From: Salticus scenicus
Taxonomy: Eukaryota; Arthropoda; Arachnida; Araneae; Salticidae
Direction: 5' to 3'
Assembly: GCA_963930645.1 (NCBI GenBank)
Contig: OZ005662.1
Coordinates: forward strand, 101,726,436 to 101,790,435
Length of the DNA stretch: 64,000 nucleotides
Below the pieces are notes generated by a model. It was not told the origin of the DNA. It made no database searches and saw only the letters and a list, made by a program, of their open reading frames with translations. This document shows positions 43,472-53,691 of this stretch, one piece after another. The translations under genes and the position numbers were made by a program. Numbering within the stretch: the first letter of the stretch is position 1; each line of letters begins with the position of its first letter.

Positions 43472-46400
43472 ATGAGGGCTGTGCAATTCGAAAAAAAAAA
43501 AAAATAAATAAAGGTTCACATGTTGATGACATTGCGCATTGTCAAAAGCGAGTGAGGTAAGAAAAAAGAAGGAGAAAAAATATTTAAAAAATATTTTTTT
43601 TAGCAATGAAGAAGAAAAATGGGAAGTTAAAATTCCTGATTTGCAGATCCTTTAATTTTCTTATCGTTTATGGAGCCATTCTCTCCGTGGCGGATAAAAA
43701 TTGTGATAACATGTCTGTGGACCATCCATATGGGTGTGTCCCGGACTGTCGCGAAGAACTGCCCGTATCGTAGCACTCATGCAATGTCAAACCCACTTAC
43801 CTAGTCTTTCTGCTTATGACATTAAATTAATCAGCCTTACTTCGGTCTCATTTCATAAGAAACATAATATATGAAGAAATAATTACAAGATAAAAAGAAT
43901 TTTTATATACCATATTTTTAAATTTTTTGTTGAATCATATAAACGCTACCGAAGGCAGCGGGAACCCGGAGCAATTGGATAAACGTATTAAAAAAATTCA
44001 TTGCTATCGTGTTTTGGGCTATTATAAAAGTTCAAAATGGTTATCTAGCCGGGAAGTTAGTTAAAAATTGATTGCAAGCGTTGTGCTGGTAACGCTACCG
44101 AAGGCAGCAGGGTCCCGAAGGAATTGGTTAAAAAATATTTTAAAAATGCATTTTCACCGTATTCTGAACTATTCTGAAAGATTCAAATATCTAGCTAGTT
44201 GGGAAGTTGGTTAAATAAATTTTCTATTGAATCATATAAACGCTGCAGAATACAGTAAGTAGGGAACTGAAACAGTTGACTAAAAGTATTAAAAAAAATG
44301 TATTGTCACCGTGTTCTGAGCTATCCGGAAAGTTTCAAATGTCTAGCAAGTCGGGAAGTTAGTGAAAAATCGATTGCAAGCTTTCTACTGGTAACGCTGC
44401 CGAAGGCAGCAGGGTTCCGAAGCAGTTGGTTAAAAATATTTAAAAAATACATTTTCACCGTGTTCTGAACTATTCTGAAAGTTTCAAATGTCTAGCTACA
44501 GTCGGGAAGTTAGTTAAATAAAATTTCTGTTGAATCATATAAAAGCTGCCGAAGGCCGTAGGGACCTGAAACAGTTGACTAAAAGTATTAAAAAAAGCAT
44601 TGTCACCGTATTCTGAGCTATCCTGAAAGTTTCAAATTTCTAGCTAGTCGAGAAGTTAGTGAAAAATCGATTGCAAGCTTTTGTACTGGTAACGCTGTCG
44701 AAGGCAGCAGGAACCCGAAGCAGTTGGTTAAAAATATTTTAAAAAATGCATTTTCTCCGTGTTCTGAACTATTCTGAAAGTTTCAAATGTCTAGCTAGTC
44801 GGGAAGTTTGTTAAATAAATTTTCTGTCGAATCATATAAACGCTGCCGAAGGCAGCGGGACCTGAAACAGTTGACTAAAAGTATTAAAAAAATGTATTGT
44901 CCCCGTGTTTTGAGCTATTCTGAAAGTTTCAAATGCTAGTCGGAAAGTTAGTAAAAAATCGATTGCAATCTTTGTGCTAATAACGCTGCCGAAGGCAGCA
45001 GGAACCCGAAGCAGTTGGCTAAAGGTATTAAAAAAATTCATTTTCACCGTGTTCTGAACTATTCTGGAAATTTCAAATGTCTAGCTAGTCGGGAAGTTAG
45101 TTAAATAAATTTTCTGCCGAATCATATAAACGCTGCCGAAGGCAGCGTGACCTGAAACAGTTGACTACAAGTATTAAACAAATGTATTGTCACCGTGTTC
45201 TGAGCTGTCCTGAAAGTTTTAAATATCTAGCTAGTCGGGAAGTTAGTTAAAAATCGATTTCAAGATTTGTACTGGACAATCAAACAAACAAACAAGAATC
45301 GAAGTTAATAAAAACATGGTAAAATAGTGTCAAAAACTAAAATGACGCCATGTAGTATGTTATAGCTTAAATAGTTTTTTTTTTCTCTTGTAGCGAATAA
45401 AACACTTTGTGCGCAAACGTCATAAATTATTTGTTGACAAAGATTTTTATACCAATTCACACTAATATTTCCAGGTATTTTTCTGTAAGCCATTTTTATT
45501 TATTTATTTATTTGTTTGTTTGTTTGTTTATTTATTTATTTATTTTATGCCTATAAACAGATAAATTCAATTATATAATTTTTGATTTTGTTGTACGATA
45601 TCAGATAAAATGCATAAATGAAAAAATATATATATAAATTCATGTATTTGTATGAGACGCGAGGATGTTTAAAGAGATGTTATGAAGTAATTAAATATAT
45701 CACTGAATTTTTAAAGATCTGGAGGACACTTAAAATGTTTAACGTATACAATACATACGTTTCCCATGGTAGTCGAATAATGGATGTAATTCACTGAAAA
45801 AAATGATTACATTTTCTACAATAGTCTCTTTCTCGGGTTAACATGCTGAGTTCAGGACACCCAGGTTTTCCTCCAAACTCGACCGGTTATCTCTTTGTCA
45901 TAAAAAAATAAAAAATAAATAAAAATAAAGTTTGTTGTTTGATTATAATAATAAAAATATATAATAAAAATGAAATTCTAAATTTTGAAATAACCCAAGT
46001 TCATTAACGAATGTTAAATTTCAAATAAACAGAAGAAAAGCAAAGTTAAAATTATAAAAATTATTATTTATCTTGTAAACTAATATCAAATTACTAATAT
46101 TTTCTATTTAAGTAATAATTTTGTAATACATCTAAAATTTTCTGACACATTATTTTAGATTTAACTTGAAAAATAAATAATTTTATCGACATGATTATTA
46201 ATAATGTTTTATGTTTCGTAACCATAATTGTATGCTTAAACATTTCTTAATTAGAATAAATAAAATTTATATCATTAGCGAGCATATTTTACACTCGACA
46301 ACAAAATAATTGAAGCACACATCCACATTATATATATATATATACATATGGAAAGGGAAGAATTTAATAATGTTATAAAATTTAACAGTTAATAGATATA

Positions 46401-46484
46401 TGATAATACCAAAACACACACATAAATGTTATTGAAATCAATTTAAATGTTAGCACATATTTTTTCTATGATTTATTTACAGTG
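43472..46484 (+). repeat. Segmental duplication, copy 2
   Basis: Direct-orientation partner of 40,598-42,247, interrupted at about 43,920-45,300 by a tandem array. At the junctions a short piece of the duplicated sequence occurs on both sides: GAAATAATTACAAGATAAAAAG on the left, and GGTAAAATAGTGTCAAAAACTAAAATGACG on the right, both corresponding to one segment of copy 1 near 40,988-41,022. The array therefore seems to have been inserted with about 25-30 bp of target repeated. The interior is non-coding. Confidence 0.88.
43935..45280. repeat. Dimeric tandem array with a hairpin in every monomer
   Basis: Nine monomers of about 150 bp alternate between two types, giving about 4.5 higher-order units of 300 bp. 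Each monomer starts with a GCTGCCGAAGGCAGC hairpin (6-bp stem, GAA loop) or a variant, at about 43,945, 44,093, 44,241, 44,395, 44,546, 44,692, 44,840, 44,985 and 45,131. It continues with CAGTTGACTAAAAGTATT or CAGTTGGTTAAAAATATT, CACCGTGTTCTGAACTATTC, TGAAAGTTTCAAATGTC and AGCTAGTCGGGAAGTTAGT. Type A is introduced by TTGAATCATATAAACGC and type B by CGATTGCAAGC..GTAACGC. The array ends in a CAAACAAACAAACAAG tail. Minus-strand frames across it are artefacts. Confidence 0.92.
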
Positions 46485-46776
46485 TCAATTAATAGATAAA
46501 TTCTTTTTAAATTAATTACGCTAATTTTAGCAACAAGGACCATTAAGTTTAACAAGGGGGAACCTTTATGCGAAATTAAAGAAAGTATACACACACACAC
46601 ATATAATTCCGAGACTATTTTTAATCGAAATAAATCTCAATTAAAATGTATTTTACAAGGTTGGTATCTTCATCTATCTTTTGTCTGCTGGGTGTTACAG
46701 TGGTACTAAATAATTCAAATTATATATATATACACCGCTAATTTTTATCATCAACTTACTTTTTTATAAACAGCAT
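46485..46776. other. AT-rich spacer with CA and TA microsatellites
   Basis: CA/TA run near 46,589-46,602; TA run near 46,721-46,730. Nothing else recognised. Confidence 0.5.
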
Positions 46777-46832
46777 AATGACTAAGATCATGACTCGACA
46801 AATATTTACTTAACAAAACAGTTTTAGGTGCA
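46777..46832. repeat. Half copy of the 17,610-17,824 MITE
   Basis: AATGACTAAGATCATGACTCGACAAATATTTACTTAACAAAACAGTTTTAGG parallels the centre and start of the right arm of the MITE at 17,712-17,768 (TTGACTAAGATCAGTATTCGACAAGGATTTATTTAACAAAATCG). It is truncated exactly where the next element begins. Confidence 0.6.
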
Positions 46833-46835
46833 CAT

Positions 46836-46944
46836 CCCCCTCACATCACACTTATCCATAGTACATCCTGAGGATGGCCATTGGACGTACTTTCATCCGT
46901 AGGACATCCTGAGGATGTCTTGTGGATGAGATGTCCTTTTAGGG
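46836..46944. mobile_element. Longer relative of the 66-bp palindromic MITE
   Basis: It contains ACACTTATCCATAGTACATCC at the left and GAGGATGTCTTGTGGATGAG followed by TTTTAGGG at the right, as in 41,586-41,651. An extra 43 bp in the middle duplicates the ACATCCTGAGGATG palindrome. Its left end has decayed (CCCCCTCACATC). Confidence 0.65.
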
Positions 46945-47139
46945 TCATTTAATTACGAATTATTGTTAGCACATCGATAATTTTTTCTGCGGGCTGTATA
47001 AATATCGTATATAAATACAAATACAAATAAATTTTGTTAGATTTTTTATTAGCCCACTTTTGTTACATTTTTCATTATTTTTATTACATTTTATATTCCT
47101 TTACACGCTCTCAAAACATCATACATTATGTATGATATA

Positions 47140-48050
47140 CAGGGTGTCTATAAAATAATGGACACATTTTGATGTTAATTAATTCATAAAATAATGAAGA
47201 TAAATTTAAATTGATAACACTATTGGTTAGATAGACTTAAAAAGTTTTAAGGCCATTGTCAATGGACTTCTATAGGTGTGCCGTTAGTCGCACGGAGAAT
47301 ATCAAGGCGGTAGTCAATTTCATGGCAGGTACGGGGAAGTATGTCGGCATTCAAAGAGGCTGTTGCGGCTGTAATCCCTACCTTTAAGTCATCAACATTC
47401 GACACTTTTCTCCTGTAAACGATGTCCTTTACGAATGTCTAAAGGAAAAAGTCAAGCGGCGTTATATTAGGTGCTCTGGGCGGCCAAGAAATTGAGCCCC
47501 CTCGCCCAATCTATCTTTCTGGGAAATGGCCATTCAACGGACTACGAACAGTGGTACCCCAATGAGGTGGTGCACAATCTTGTTGCAAAAAGACATGTGG
47601 CTGAAGCACTTCGAGTTGTAGAAATACGAAATTTTCTAACATGTCTAAGTAAATAAAAGATGTGAGTGCCTTTTTGGTGGAAAAAAAGGAGCCAGTGACG
47701 CAGCCGTACATAAGTCCACACCATACATTAGCCTTTGGGAAGTCCTTTTGTACTTCTCAGTATGCAGGGGATGATTTAAGCATGATTTAGCATGATTTTA
47801 GATTCTTATATGCGCACATTGTGGCGATTTACTAAGCCAGAAACACGAAAACAAGCATTGTTGGAGAACATTATGCTATTACAAAAGAAATGACATTCAA
47901 ATAGGAAAAAGAAATTTTCTACGGTAACGTTCACTATAAATGAAAATGTATGAGTTATTTTATGTATAAATGCCATAAGTTTGTTTATATATTCATTATT
48001 TTATGAATTATTAAACATCAAAATGTGTCCAACATTTTATAGACAATCTG
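47140..48050 (-). mobile_element. Internally deleted mariner-type transposon
   Basis: Inverted ends CAGGGTGTCTATAAAATAATGG and the complement (CATTTTATAGACAATCTG), continuing through ACACATTTTGATGTT, define a 911-bp element with TA at the left border. On the minus strand, fragments of the transposase C-terminal half can be read. The stretch 47,511-47,711 includes the words LDMLENF and FLQQDCAPPHWGT (the second catalytic Asp within QQD), and further downstream remnants such as LGRPE. N-terminal DNA-binding and first catalytic parts are missing, and stops and frameshifts break the rest. Confidence 0.8.
47511..47711 (-). pseudogene. Mariner transposase fragment (catalytic core piece)
   Basis: The 66-codon frame carries a recognisable piece of a DUF4817/mariner-type transposase: a segment ending FIYLDMLENFVFLQLEV.., then QQDCAPPHWGTTVRSPLNGHFPER. 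The Asp in QQD is the second residue of the DDD/E triad, and HFPER is the usual tail before the third catalytic region. Upstream and downstream codons continue in other frames with stops. The element cannot encode a working enzyme. It lies within the inverted ends at 47,140-48,050. Confidence 0.8.
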
Positions 48051-49237
48051 TGTATATTGATATCAATGTAATTTCATCCGTTATGCCACTACAATTTCTT
48101 GATAGGGATACAAAACTGAATCAAAAGAAATTAAGTTTGAAAAATCTTATAATATATGCAATGAATATTATAAACGAACCAAGTGTAAATCTGTTACATC
48201 TTTGTACGATTTAGATTAAATTCACCTTATCGAAGGTCAATCAACTTGTTATACTAATTTCATATATTTATTCGAGTTAATAGGCAGCATATTACAACAA
48301 ACACATTCCAGCAAAAAAAATTTTAATTAATACACTTTTAGGTGTTTTAAATACTTTTAAATCGGGGATTTTACTAAATTTTTACTTTCATTCGTCAGGT
48401 AATGGGAGTGTAATATCACGAATGATTAATGGATTATACTTTGTATTACTTGTCACGTCATTATTTCATAAAATTTCATATATGATTCCAAAATCATTTA
48501 ACTAAAAAGTAACTTAATAAACACGGTGTTAAATTAAATATATTTTTGTAAAGTTTTAGATGTATCATTCTTGAGTATGGATATTTTCCTTTTTAGTGGA
48601 TGGATAGCTAGATGGAGCTAGATAGTGCTGTATTGAAAGTGGAACTTACATTGAGCCTCAGGAAGTAAATTTAATGAAATTAAAAATGCTGAAATGCTGA
48701 AGTGAATAAATTTATTGAATAAAGGGGAAAAAAATGAAAGAATGAAATATGCCCCCAAACTCCAAATTTCTTAAAACTTAAATATTAAAATAAACTGGAA
48801 TACTTAAATCATTTATTTACATTCTGATATCAAAAATAAATGAATAAGGTGTGTTTAATTTAAGCATAAAAACTTTGAGAATTTTCAAAATTATTCACCT
48901 TTTGCGAAACTTGAAAATAAAGCATTTAATAAAAAGGATTTTTATTAAACATACTTTTGAAAATATGATAAAACTTTATTAATTTAACATATAATTATTA
49001 TTTATAAACGTCAAAAAATATCGTTAATAAAAATATTTTTAGACATATCTTAGTATGGTTTGTATGGTAATTATTTGAATATTTTGTATGTTATTGAAAT
49101 AAAAAAAATGTTTTTGGCAAAACAAATAAAACACGAATTCTATGCATGAAACTTGAAAAGTGAACTGATGGTTTTAAATGATTATGAAAATAAATAAATA
49201 AATAAATAAAAACACAGAAGAAAGATTACTTTTTATA
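48051..49237. other. AT-rich DNA, nothing recognised
   Basis: No gene or clear repeat; short AAATAAAT runs near 49,192-49,210. Confidence 0.5.
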
Positions 49238-49775
49238 ACAGGTGCGGCAGTGAAACCGCTAACAGCGATGCAGACTTATTCACAGCGATATAAAAAAATT
49301 ACAACATGAATTTACTAATGCTTTCAATTTGTGATGAATGCCAAGTCGCAAGGCATCCTTGCGTGCAGAATGCCTGGGATTTCGGCTGAAGACTTCTTCC
49401 ACTCTTGCATTATTCTCTGGTATGCACACGATTTTCTCACTTCCACCTCCCTTTCTAATCACATTGAAGGTTTCCTCAAAGTTCTGTACCCACAATTTGA
49501 TAGCATGCGCCGACGGAACTGGGGCATGACGTGGGAGATTGTAATGAGCACGAAGTACACGCTGCGCGGCCACGTAGCTCTCGCGGTTTCTGTAAAGCGC
49601 CTTCACTGCAAAAGCGCGTTGTTCACCGGTCCACGACGCCATCTCAACTGAACACAGATATCAGGGTAAATGGCAAAGGTTTGTTGTCCAGATGGCACCA
49701 TTCTCGTTTTCTGATTCCTAACGTAACTTACTATTTCCAGGGTTTCAAAATCGGCCGTTTCACTGCCGCAGCTGT
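49238..49775 (-). mobile_element. Deleted mariner keeping the DNA-binding half
   Basis: Ends ACAGGTGCGGCAGTGAAAC and GTTTCACTGCCGCAGCTGT are inverted repeats of about 20 bp, flanked by TATA on both sides. The 538-bp interior holds only the 5' part of a transposase gene on the minus strand. Its ends differ from those of the neighbouring 47,140 element, so it is another subfamily. Confidence 0.85.
49280..49642 (-). pseudogene. Mariner transposase N-terminal fragment (DUF4817)
   Basis: The 120-codon frame starts at the ATG at 49,642 with MASWTGEQRAFAVKALYRN, the characteristic opening of the DUF4817-type helix-turn-helix domain carried by arthropod mariner-like transposases. It continues through a helix-turn-helix of about 60 residues (..AHAIKLWVQNFEET..) and a linker with NPRHSARKDALRLGI, the start of the second helix-turn-helix. 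After residue about 102 the homology stops at an internal deletion, and the last 18 codons (HHKLKALVNSCC..) are unrelated, read from the far end of the element. The catalytic DDD/E domain is absent. Such a truncated product could at most bind transposon ends; there is no evidence that it is expressed. Confidence 0.85.
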
Positions 49776-49824
49776 TATAGTAAAAGTTAGAAGAATTGCA
49801 AATGTTTAAAATTCAAGAAATATA

Positions 49825-49825
<1 letters not shown>

Positions 49826-49855
<30 letters not shown>
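49826..49855. repeat. (TA)n run between two elements
   Basis: About 30 bp of alternating TA separates the mariner remnant from the next inverted-repeat element. Confidence 0.9.
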
Positions 49856-49858
<3 letters not shown>

Positions 49859-50403
49859 CGGATGCCTCATAAGTGTGTAAGTATTTAAAAAATTCATAAA
49901 AAAATAAGAAATTGATAGAATTAAACACGGTTTACAAAAAAGTTATTTTTTTTTTTTTTTTTTTTTTTTTTAAGTTAAAGGTTTTTTTTGACAGAGGCCG
50001 CTGTACGGAGGAGGCGTTACGAGAAATATACAAATCAGAGTCCTATAAATTGCACTTCCCTCCTACTTGCGAATACATGGGATTTTAACTGTGATGCTGA
50101 CTTGTTGATAAAGCGTTATTGGTGAAGATCCCTCAGTTTTCCCTCTGGTAAGAACCACCGAATGAATCTGCAGTTAGCAGTGTTGTAACTCGTTTGCTGA
50201 TGCTGTTGTTGATGCTGATGGCGGACGCATAGAATAGTATTTATATGCCTGTAAATATTTGATGTACAGCGCCCTGTATCGATGGAAATATTAACTATTA
50301 TTTTTTCTTAAAAAAAAAAAATCTTCGCAAAGCGCGTTTAATTCTACCAATTTCAGCAATTTTTAAGATATTTTAAAATGTCTGCAGACTTATAGGACTT
50401 CTC
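49856..50403. mobile_element. Inverted-repeat element with about 85-bp arms
   Basis: The left arm (GGATGCCTCATAAGTGTGTAAG.. TTGATAGAATTAAACACGGTTT) is the imperfect complement of the right arm (AAGCGCGTTTAATTCTACCAA.. CTGCAGACTTATAGGACTTCTC). The interior includes a T run (49,948-49,971) and a GC-richer non-coding part with a GCTGATGCTGTTGTTGATGCTGATG repeat. TA precedes the left end. Probably a Tc1/mariner-type non-autonomous element. Confidence 0.6.
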
Positions 50404-50404
50404 A

Positions 50405-50515
50405 CGAAATAGGAATTTTTGCGAAATATTCCTATTTCGCAAACTTTCCGAAACTTTGCGAAATATTCCTATTTCGCGAAATATTCCTATTTCGCAAACC
50501 TATTTTCGCACTATA
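50405..50515. repeat. Cluster of GCGAAATATTCCTATTTCGC palindromic units
   Basis: The near-palindrome GCGAAATATTCCTATTTCGC occurs three times (about 50,419, 50,458 and 50,477), with partial units at the edges (CGAAATAGGAATTTTTGCG at the left, CGCAAACCTATTTTCGC at the right). Each unit could form a hairpin with an 8-bp stem. Confidence 0.8.
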
Positions 50516-50688
50516 CTTTTATTTAATATGTACTCTATCATAAAAAAGTTGACATAAATACAGGCATCTGCAATTAATAAATTAAATACTTACATACATA
50601 CAGACAGATACCACATAAATGCTGGCATATAATTATAGGCATTATATATTTTGTTATTTATAAATTTCATGTTTAAGTAATATATATA
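50516..50688. other. AT-rich spacer
   Basis: Nothing recognised. Confidence 0.4.
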
Positions 50689-51321
50689 AAGTCAAACCTC
50701 GTTAACATGAACACGCCTACACTGAGAAAAAATTCTGTAACTCATATCTAGAATCTAAGTTGTGGCTCTAGAAAAAATAGTTCCATGTCATCCTTATAAC
50801 TTCTAGTCCGCTTAGAAAGCGAGTTCTAGAAGCCCCTATTAGAATTCTAGACCGTTTGCCTATATTCTTGAGGACAAAGTTATTTAAAAATCTCTGCAAA
50901 TAAATGAGACTACAAGAGGTGGGTTTCAGCAACTATAATCTTGGTTTATTACCAAATTCTAGAAAATCAAGCGAGAATTTCTCGCAATAAAAATGATTCA
51001 GAATGTTGTTTCACCATCTAGAAATGTATAGACTAGAAATTCTCGATAATTTCATCTATTCAGTTTATTGGCATGCCTTACGCGCATAGCTCGGAAATCT
51101 ATATTTCTAGTTAAGGGATTTAGAAAACGGCCACTTATTTATTCTAGAGGAAGGCGGTATATTTTTTTTCTCAGTGTAACGTGAACTACTTTTAACATGA
51201 ATTGTTTCCATAATCCCCATCAAAATGAAGATTAGTTTCAGAATAACTGATAGCATGAACGACTGATAACATGAACAGATTTTTTAGTCCCCTTGAGATT
51301 CATGTCAACGAGGTTTGACTG
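50689..51321. mobile_element. Pogo/Tigger-like MITE interrupted by another element
   Basis: Outer ends AAGTCAAACCTCGTTAACATGAA and TTCATGTCAACGAGGTTTGACTG are inverted repeats of about 23 bp flanked by TA. Ends of the CAGTCAAACC type with a TA target suggest the pogo/Tigger group. The 460-bp element at 50,720-51,176 has inserted 31 bp inside the left end; without it this MITE is only about 174 bp. Repeats of AACATGAA (50,704, 51,195, 51,270) decorate the interior. Confidence 0.8.
50720..51176 (+). mobile_element. CACTGA...CAGTG 460-bp element, copy 3
   Basis: This is the best preserved copy. CACTGAGAAAAAATTCTGTA at the left and TTTTTTTTCTCAGTG at the right form 13-bp inverted ends, with TA duplicated on both sides (50,718-50,719; 51,177-51,178). 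The interior has many TCTAGAA/TTCTAGA words and no coding capacity. It is nested inside the MITE 50,689-51,321, so the target is known exactly and the TA duplication can be trusted. Confidence 0.9.
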
Positions 51322-51384
51322 TACACACATAGAGCTTCATAGTGTTTGGTTAGTTTAAAATTATGTTTGAAAACATATACACTC

Positions 51385-51417
<33 letters not shown>

Positions 51418-51809
51418 ACGTACCAAGAAGGAGTGATGCAAATTGGACACAAATTGACAATCATACATGTTCGATGTAAAATGCAAGATCTTAAAGTTTG
51501 GAAGTCATTCAATAAATATGTGACGATGCAGCGCATTTTAACTGCGCAACTGGCAAAATATTATAAAGGAGAAATTTCTATTCCAAGTCATAAATTCTTT
51601 GAGAATTTTATTCCGCCTACTCAGATAGACAGTATTTATGCGTCACATACAGATGCATGAACAATATGCGCAGATGTCAGCATATAAGAGAGGAGTGCAG
51701 TTGGGCTCATAGAAGACAGATCTAATCGACTAATTGTTTAACATTTTGACAGGAGCGATGCCACTACTAGATGATGTTGGCAGGAACGGTTGAATCATGG
51801 TCAATCATA

Positions 51810-52081
51810 CACTGTTAAAAATTATTTCTTAAAAATAAACTAAATTGTCTCAAAATAGTTCCGAAACAATATATACTTAATTTTGAAAAACCATGTACTC
51901 ATTTTTAATTATATTGACATGTCAAACATGGGGAAATTTGGATTCTTATTGGCCAACCCCATTTTTAAGCATGTCAATATACTCAAAAATGAGTACACGG
52001 TTTTTCAAATTTAAGTATATATTGTTTCGGAGCTATTTTGAGGCAATTTAGCTGATTTTTAAGAAACCATTTTTAACAGTG
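51810..52081. mobile_element. TA-flanked MITE inside the Tc1 gene
   Basis: Ends CACTGTTAAAAAT and ATTTTTAACAGTG are inverted repeats continuing for about 110 bp on each side (AATATATACTTAATTTTGAAA left and TTTCAAATTTAAGTATATAT right; ATTGACATG and CATGTCAAT near the centre). TA is duplicated at 51,808-51,809 and 52,082-52,083. It splits the Tc1 transposase reading (..QERLNHG.. before, ..EDRTSDPINHQSG.. after), which fixes the insertion point within a known sequence. Confidence 0.9.
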
Positions 52082-52301
52082 TAGCGTCTAGAAGGAAACG
52101 GTTGGCCTAGATAGAGGACAGAACGTCAGACCCAATCAATCATCAGAGCGGTACACAAAGTCCCAGATTCATCATTATCATCGATCCTACGTGCAACTGG
52201 TACTTCAATGACTTCAAAGACCATTAATAGGCGACTCAGAGAAAGGGGGTTGACCTCATGGTGCTGCTTGCGCCGACTACTATTAAACTCTGTGCATCGT
52301 C

Positions 52302-52745
52302 ATGCTCGCTATAAGTAATGTTGGACACGTTCGACCTGGAATGTCCTTGAATGGAGTGGAATTGCCTTCAATAATGAGTCTCGCTCTAATGAGCTCCGAT
52401 GATAAGCAAAGAAGTGTCCTGGAGACGCCCCAGAGAAGGCGATCCCAATCTGAGTCTCGCCAGCCATACGGCCCGACAACCAAGGTGATGGTGTGGGTTG
52501 ACATTTTATTTCATAGCAAGATTCCTTTGGCCATCATCCGCAGCACATTTGGAGCACAGCAGCACGTCTACGAAATTCTATTCCCCTTTGTGTTACCCTT
52601 CATATCACGGCATCTTGATTGTATATTTCGGCATGATAATGCGCGCTCGCCCACAGAGGTACTTTCTACTGCTTGTTTTCTTGCTTGTTCAACATTAACT
52701 TCGCTAGCAAAATTGCCGGATCTCTTCCCCGTTAAGCACGTTTGA
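52302..52745 (+). pseudogene. Tc1-type transposase, C-terminal part, broken
   Basis: The 147-codon frame contains the second half of a Tc1/DD34E transposase. Residues 55-147 include PYGPTTKVMVWVDILFHSK, then FISRHLDCIFRHDNARS, in which Asp112 is the second catalytic aspartate. The third catalytic position, expected in the P-I-E-H-V-W motif, reads P-V-K-H-V, so the glutamate is replaced by lysine (Lys145). The spacing between them is shorter than 34. Earlier parts of the protein (..LRATGTS.. region) can be read upstream from about 51,750 only across several stops, frameshifts and the MITE insertion. The remaining C-terminus continues in another frame to about 52,930. Not functional. Confidence 0.85.
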
Positions 52746-53061
52746 AGCATTACGACAAGAGTCCTACACCAGCCCAGGATTTTGCTAATCTAACGTACCA
52801 ATAGGACAGGATTTGGCACGATAACTCGCAGGAGGACATCTACCAACGCTCTCAACAAATGCCAAGCCGAATATCTGCTTACAAGGCCAGAGGGGGACCA
52901 CCGTGTTATTGACGTATTCACTTTGTGAAGCTCTTTCTCTTGATCAAATCATCTGCATTGTCTGAAACTATAATCGTTTCTTTTTCTCTACATGTACATC
53001 AATCTACCAATTTTTGTTTCATTCGGATAACTCCTTCTTGTTGCTTCTTTTTTTTTTTTTG

Positions 53062-53334
53062 TATATGCTGAAATTTATTGTAAGTCATTAAAAATACAGA
53101 CAAAAAAGACAGAGTATAAAATTTTATTTGGAGTTAAACACAGATTAATGACTTTCAAATAAGGATGTCAACTATACAACATCATACTTCTAAGTATTTT
53201 GATACTATATTTTGATTCCCGACGAAAAAATATCAGTTTAATAGCTTATCAACAGTAAATATTTCCATTGTTTCGAAATAGCATTAATTTAATTTTTAAG
53301 TAAATAAAATATTCCGAATCTTGGTTTTATTGAT
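53062..53334. other. AT-rich spacer before the LTR retrotransposon
   Basis: No feature recognised. The last bases before the LTR read TTTTATTGAT. Confidence 0.5.
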
Positions 53335-53652
53335 TGTTACAAAATTGTAAATAATTGTGTTTATTTTTGCATAAATTCTTTCAAAGAGGCTTAGTAAGTT
53401 GATAAAGTGCTAATTTTCTGCATTTCTAGTCGTTTAAGCGTTGAAATAGCCTTATTTTTCCTTAAAAACGCATTAAAAAGCACCAATAAGGCAGGTAATG
53501 GATTTGGCGCCAAATTTGGCGACTTTTTCCCACCTTGGCGATTTTTTTGGCGAGAAAATCCTTATTAGGGATATACCAAATATGGAAGCTGTAAGTTGAT
53601 TGGTTGACCACTTTCTAGAGTTTTCTCGAAAAATCTGGGTTCCATGGAACAG

Positions 53653-53691
53653 TATATAAGGAGCGCTTCTCGCCAAGGCAGTGAGTCAGTT
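53653..53691 (+). promoter_or_regulatory. LTR promoter: TATA box and initiator
   Basis: TATATAAG (53,653-53,660) is followed about 33-35 nt later by TCAGTT (53,686-53,691), which fits the arthropod initiator consensus TCAGT. Transcription would start near 53,688, making this the U3/R border. The same pair is preserved in the 3' LTR (57,498-57,536). Confidence 0.7.

Larger units (their letters stand above)
51380..53061 (+). mobile_element. Decayed Tc1-type transposon (nearly full length)
   Basis: The left end CACTCTATT, an A run, and GACGTACCAAGAAGGAGTGA follow TA at 51,378-51,379. The right end CTTCTTGTTGCTTC plus a T run is worn and lacks the final bases. The interior is a broken Tc1-type transposase gene on the plus strand, interrupted by a 272-bp MITE. 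The same family gave rise to the short copy at 9,249-9,854. The first 300 bp (with a 75-codon frame at 51,433-51,660) do not read as Tc1 protein and may be unrelated sequence or the worn 5' part. Confidence 0.8.
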
